64,000 nt of DNA from Podospora pseudoanserina (taxonomy: Eukaryota > Ascomycota > Sordariomycetes > Sordariales > Podosporaceae). The DNA lies in assembly GCF_035222485.1 (NCBI RefSeq), contig NC_085922.1:1689001-1753000 (forward strand). The letters run 5' to 3'. A program made the translations under genes and the position numbers. Shown one piece after another: positions 63,301 through 64,000 of this stretch. Within the stretch, counting starts at the first letter, position 1. Each line of letters begins with the position of its first letter. Under the pieces are notes generated by a model. The model was not told the DNA's origin, made no database searches, and saw nothing but the letters and a program-made list of their open reading frames with translations.

Positions 63301-64000
63301 ACGGCAGGCATGCTGAAGGCAGTGGCAGGCCCGCTGAGGCTGGTGCTGGGTCAATTGTTCTTGGTGAGATTCCTGCCGACGTCGCTGTGAGGCCTGCTGA
63401 GGTTGCCGGCACTAGGCCTGTCGAGATCGGTGCAAGGCCGGTCCGACTGGAGGAAATGGGTGCTGTTATGTCTTCTGGGTCCGACTCCAGCTCCATCGAA
63501 TAGTTGCCAACAAAAAGGCTGTCGTCTTCCGGTAGATCCGTCGGTTGTGCAGTTTCCTTGGACATTTTTCTCGCTGCAGCAGGCCCCTCGGTCAGGGGGA
63601 AGAGGGCCACCTTTGAAGGGTCAGGGGCAATGTCTTCCCTCGCACGGCTACGAAGTTCGGCCAATCTCCCAATATGCATGTTGCTGAAGGGCTTGGGGTC
63701 TTTTGCGGGATTGGACATAACCTCCTCAATGACAGGCCGTGGTTTCCTTACTTTACCGCCAGTAAAGATGTTCCCCGCCTTGCTTTGGACGGTCTTTTGG
63801 GTCGACTTGCGGGCCGTTGTCTTTTGGCCCGACGGCGCTCTTATGCTAGATGCGGCACCCCTGGAACCGAGGTTTGATTCCTTGGTCTTTGATTTTGACG
63901 GGCCGCTCATATCGTCTTTACTTGCTTTTCTTGCAGTTCCCTCGTATCCAGTGGTCGACGGAGCTGTAGCCTGCCGTTTCTTTGTGGAAGATGATATCAG
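60317..64000 (-). CDS. very large protein of unknown function, 5' end outside the window
   Basis: At least 1227 codons are open. An ATG at 63910 (MSGPSKSKTKES) is possible as a start, but the same frame stays open with basic, Ser/Thr-rich residues (STKKRQATAPSTTGYEGTAR) to the window edge, so the gene probably begins beyond it. The first 300 residues are disordered and basic, with degenerate SAGL(T/P)-type repeats at about 160-200. From about 320 the protein is folded, rich in Trp and Leu, with stretches such as YSILIYPSKCEEWNAVQLRG, LFPLGAAILLTPSFL, LRLDQFRHFYVLGTDDS and RFNTYVGFFYTIPDEWD. I do not recognise the family. A chromatin role is a guess from the basic flanks. No intron is needed. 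Confidence 0.75.
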   Translation of the reverse strand: MISSSTKKRQATAPSTTGYEGTARKASKDDMSGPSKSKTKESNLGSRGAASSIRAPSGQKTTARKSTQKTVQSKAGNIFTGGKVRKPRPVIEEVMSNPAKDPKPFSNMHIGRLAELRSRAREDIAPDPSKVALFPLTEGPAAARKMSKETAQPTDLPEDDSLFVGNYSMELESDPEDITAPISSSRTGLAPISTGLVPATSAGLTATSAGISPRTIDPAPASAGLPLPSACLPSSPQAHTAPISRPPLKKRKSVRWDDDVNSVIEFREPDPMDLDDNTLVQKDQVEATPRPAASLAAQPPTPPPTLFAPEPTVTIIPQRNTCSEKRVRFGKSQPGSKCIQTTFNGLPDGTRDELYARFLATESLDFDHSCLATSVATALHSMVKTGLAFGGLSSNTDQQRLQNVASSLRAGIMGLLCAQPDYSILIYPSKCEEWNAVQLRGLPASGPSEFELFYYIFTPREPLLALLPPPRDVPPKPPGAGKESSNRQLIMEKFFGFDYQRLLPTSLKLASTHNFFLAFPDSKMEVRLLLFHWLRACEPNCCIFTSDHPGSWYAFQRKLSSEETAGVVIVHELMAWTLHRLPNLRHLLLGRDDQFWCFTEPMSKLPMYPSTTSLLEESSVLPPGQLQLTRLFPLGAAILLTPSFLVAEPTRALEIIDWFLMYFAKSTTCRLVTAWDFAAYLRDLAEEKEHDRAKLLASPAAMESTANLAILENLKGLSKEDCESRFIAAIKAYELDDLRCRKLPPVGDNEESATLVYAIDKIDPNDEQSLVNWFGYWSTLRLDQFRHFYVLGTDDSITARRSERGEREIAVPTYTSRTINDSDYVLKGTLEHYRVRNTQAEQSGQAHAVAESAGIAPAASSSAAPASVYQAFAMHEVSSECFSRISQHSLAEMLKDVGPREWNSSLWILFGFPVSWSDSDMGDHYEDFTLHWNTISSWFKWGFPWGGRNGITRFNTYVGFFYTIPDEWDPDNKPDDRTPKRHPWLVFYRPRDAFKRPWTDAELIIWDPAAPRRFGDRQPTEGELTFMQRQLIKHVREHTGERNPGTRLTDVWLGGYMIPEECQSPHDIDVVALFLQALGTEFQFKKLIPAPRISMLRPNKGFKRVKLATDPVTDQDDVEMGIRDSETSDEEDARIIFHPPRATGRPLSDDGLPSKCINRLFEEARLWRNRYGRRSQYMKYRFRPTTEWYKDQEEEGRGFSHITVDSWRNIFGALSIGQHKGSTVGSA

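Overview
The window is nuclear DNA of a filamentous ascomycete, most likely a sordariomycete of the Sordariales (Neurospora/Podospora/Chaetomium type). The grounds are short GT-AG introns of about 50-160 nt with CTRAY-like branch points, C-ending codons in the highly expressed glucoamylase gene, a solitary Neurospora-type 5S rRNA gene, and fungal families such as KapC, DASH Dad4, an Atg37-like protein and Fmp40/SelO. I see no transposon, virus-derived element, CRISPR array or convincing tRNA gene. Exon boundaries were worked out by eye from splice signals, phase and family conservation.

Layout. 0-11.7 kb: an eight-cysteine secreted protein, the bZIP factor KapC (with a probable 1.1-kb first intron), a 716-aa disordered protein, a gene-poor 2.6 kb, and profilin. 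12.5-19.2 kb: Got1 with an open frame directly behind its stop, then Ies6, Dad4 and Arp5; Ies6 and Arp5 form one module of the INO80 remodeller. 19.4-31 kb: 5S rRNA, a small membrane protein, the 78-kDa complex I subunit, an unknown protein followed in frame by a long basic tail, and Snu66/SART1. 31.8-40.4 kb: secreted glucoamylase, an aldo-keto reductase, Fmp40/SelO, nicotinamide riboside kinase and Pth2. 40.6-46.3 kb: the divergent 40S-biogenesis pair Utp7/Tsr1, then UreG. 47.5-57.1 kb: a secreted DJ-1/PfpI protein, a Pumilio protein, mitoribosomal mS33, an RNase III and an Atg37-like acyl-CoA-binding protein. 59-64 kb: a very large unrecognised protein that runs off the window edge, again followed in frame by a basic disordered tail.

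Functional groupings seen here are INO80 (ies6, arp5), small-subunit ribosome biogenesis (utp7 and tsr1 sharing a 345-bp promoter), mitochondrion (nuo78, mS33, fmp40, pth2) and starch use (glucoamylase).

The most unusual signals are: (1) three minus-strand genes (13.0, 26.0 and 60.3 kb) where a single TAG is followed, in the same frame, by 176, 454 and 409 further open codons of basic, coding-like sequence; (2) a one-base disruption of the conserved profilin gene; (3) an RNase III gene whose C-terminus is decided by a one-base-short unit in a 15-bp repeat and whose N-terminal frame is also broken; (4) extreme exon structures: an ATG-only exon in dad4, a 15-nt exon in nuo78, and a probable GC-AG intron in the Pumilio gene.
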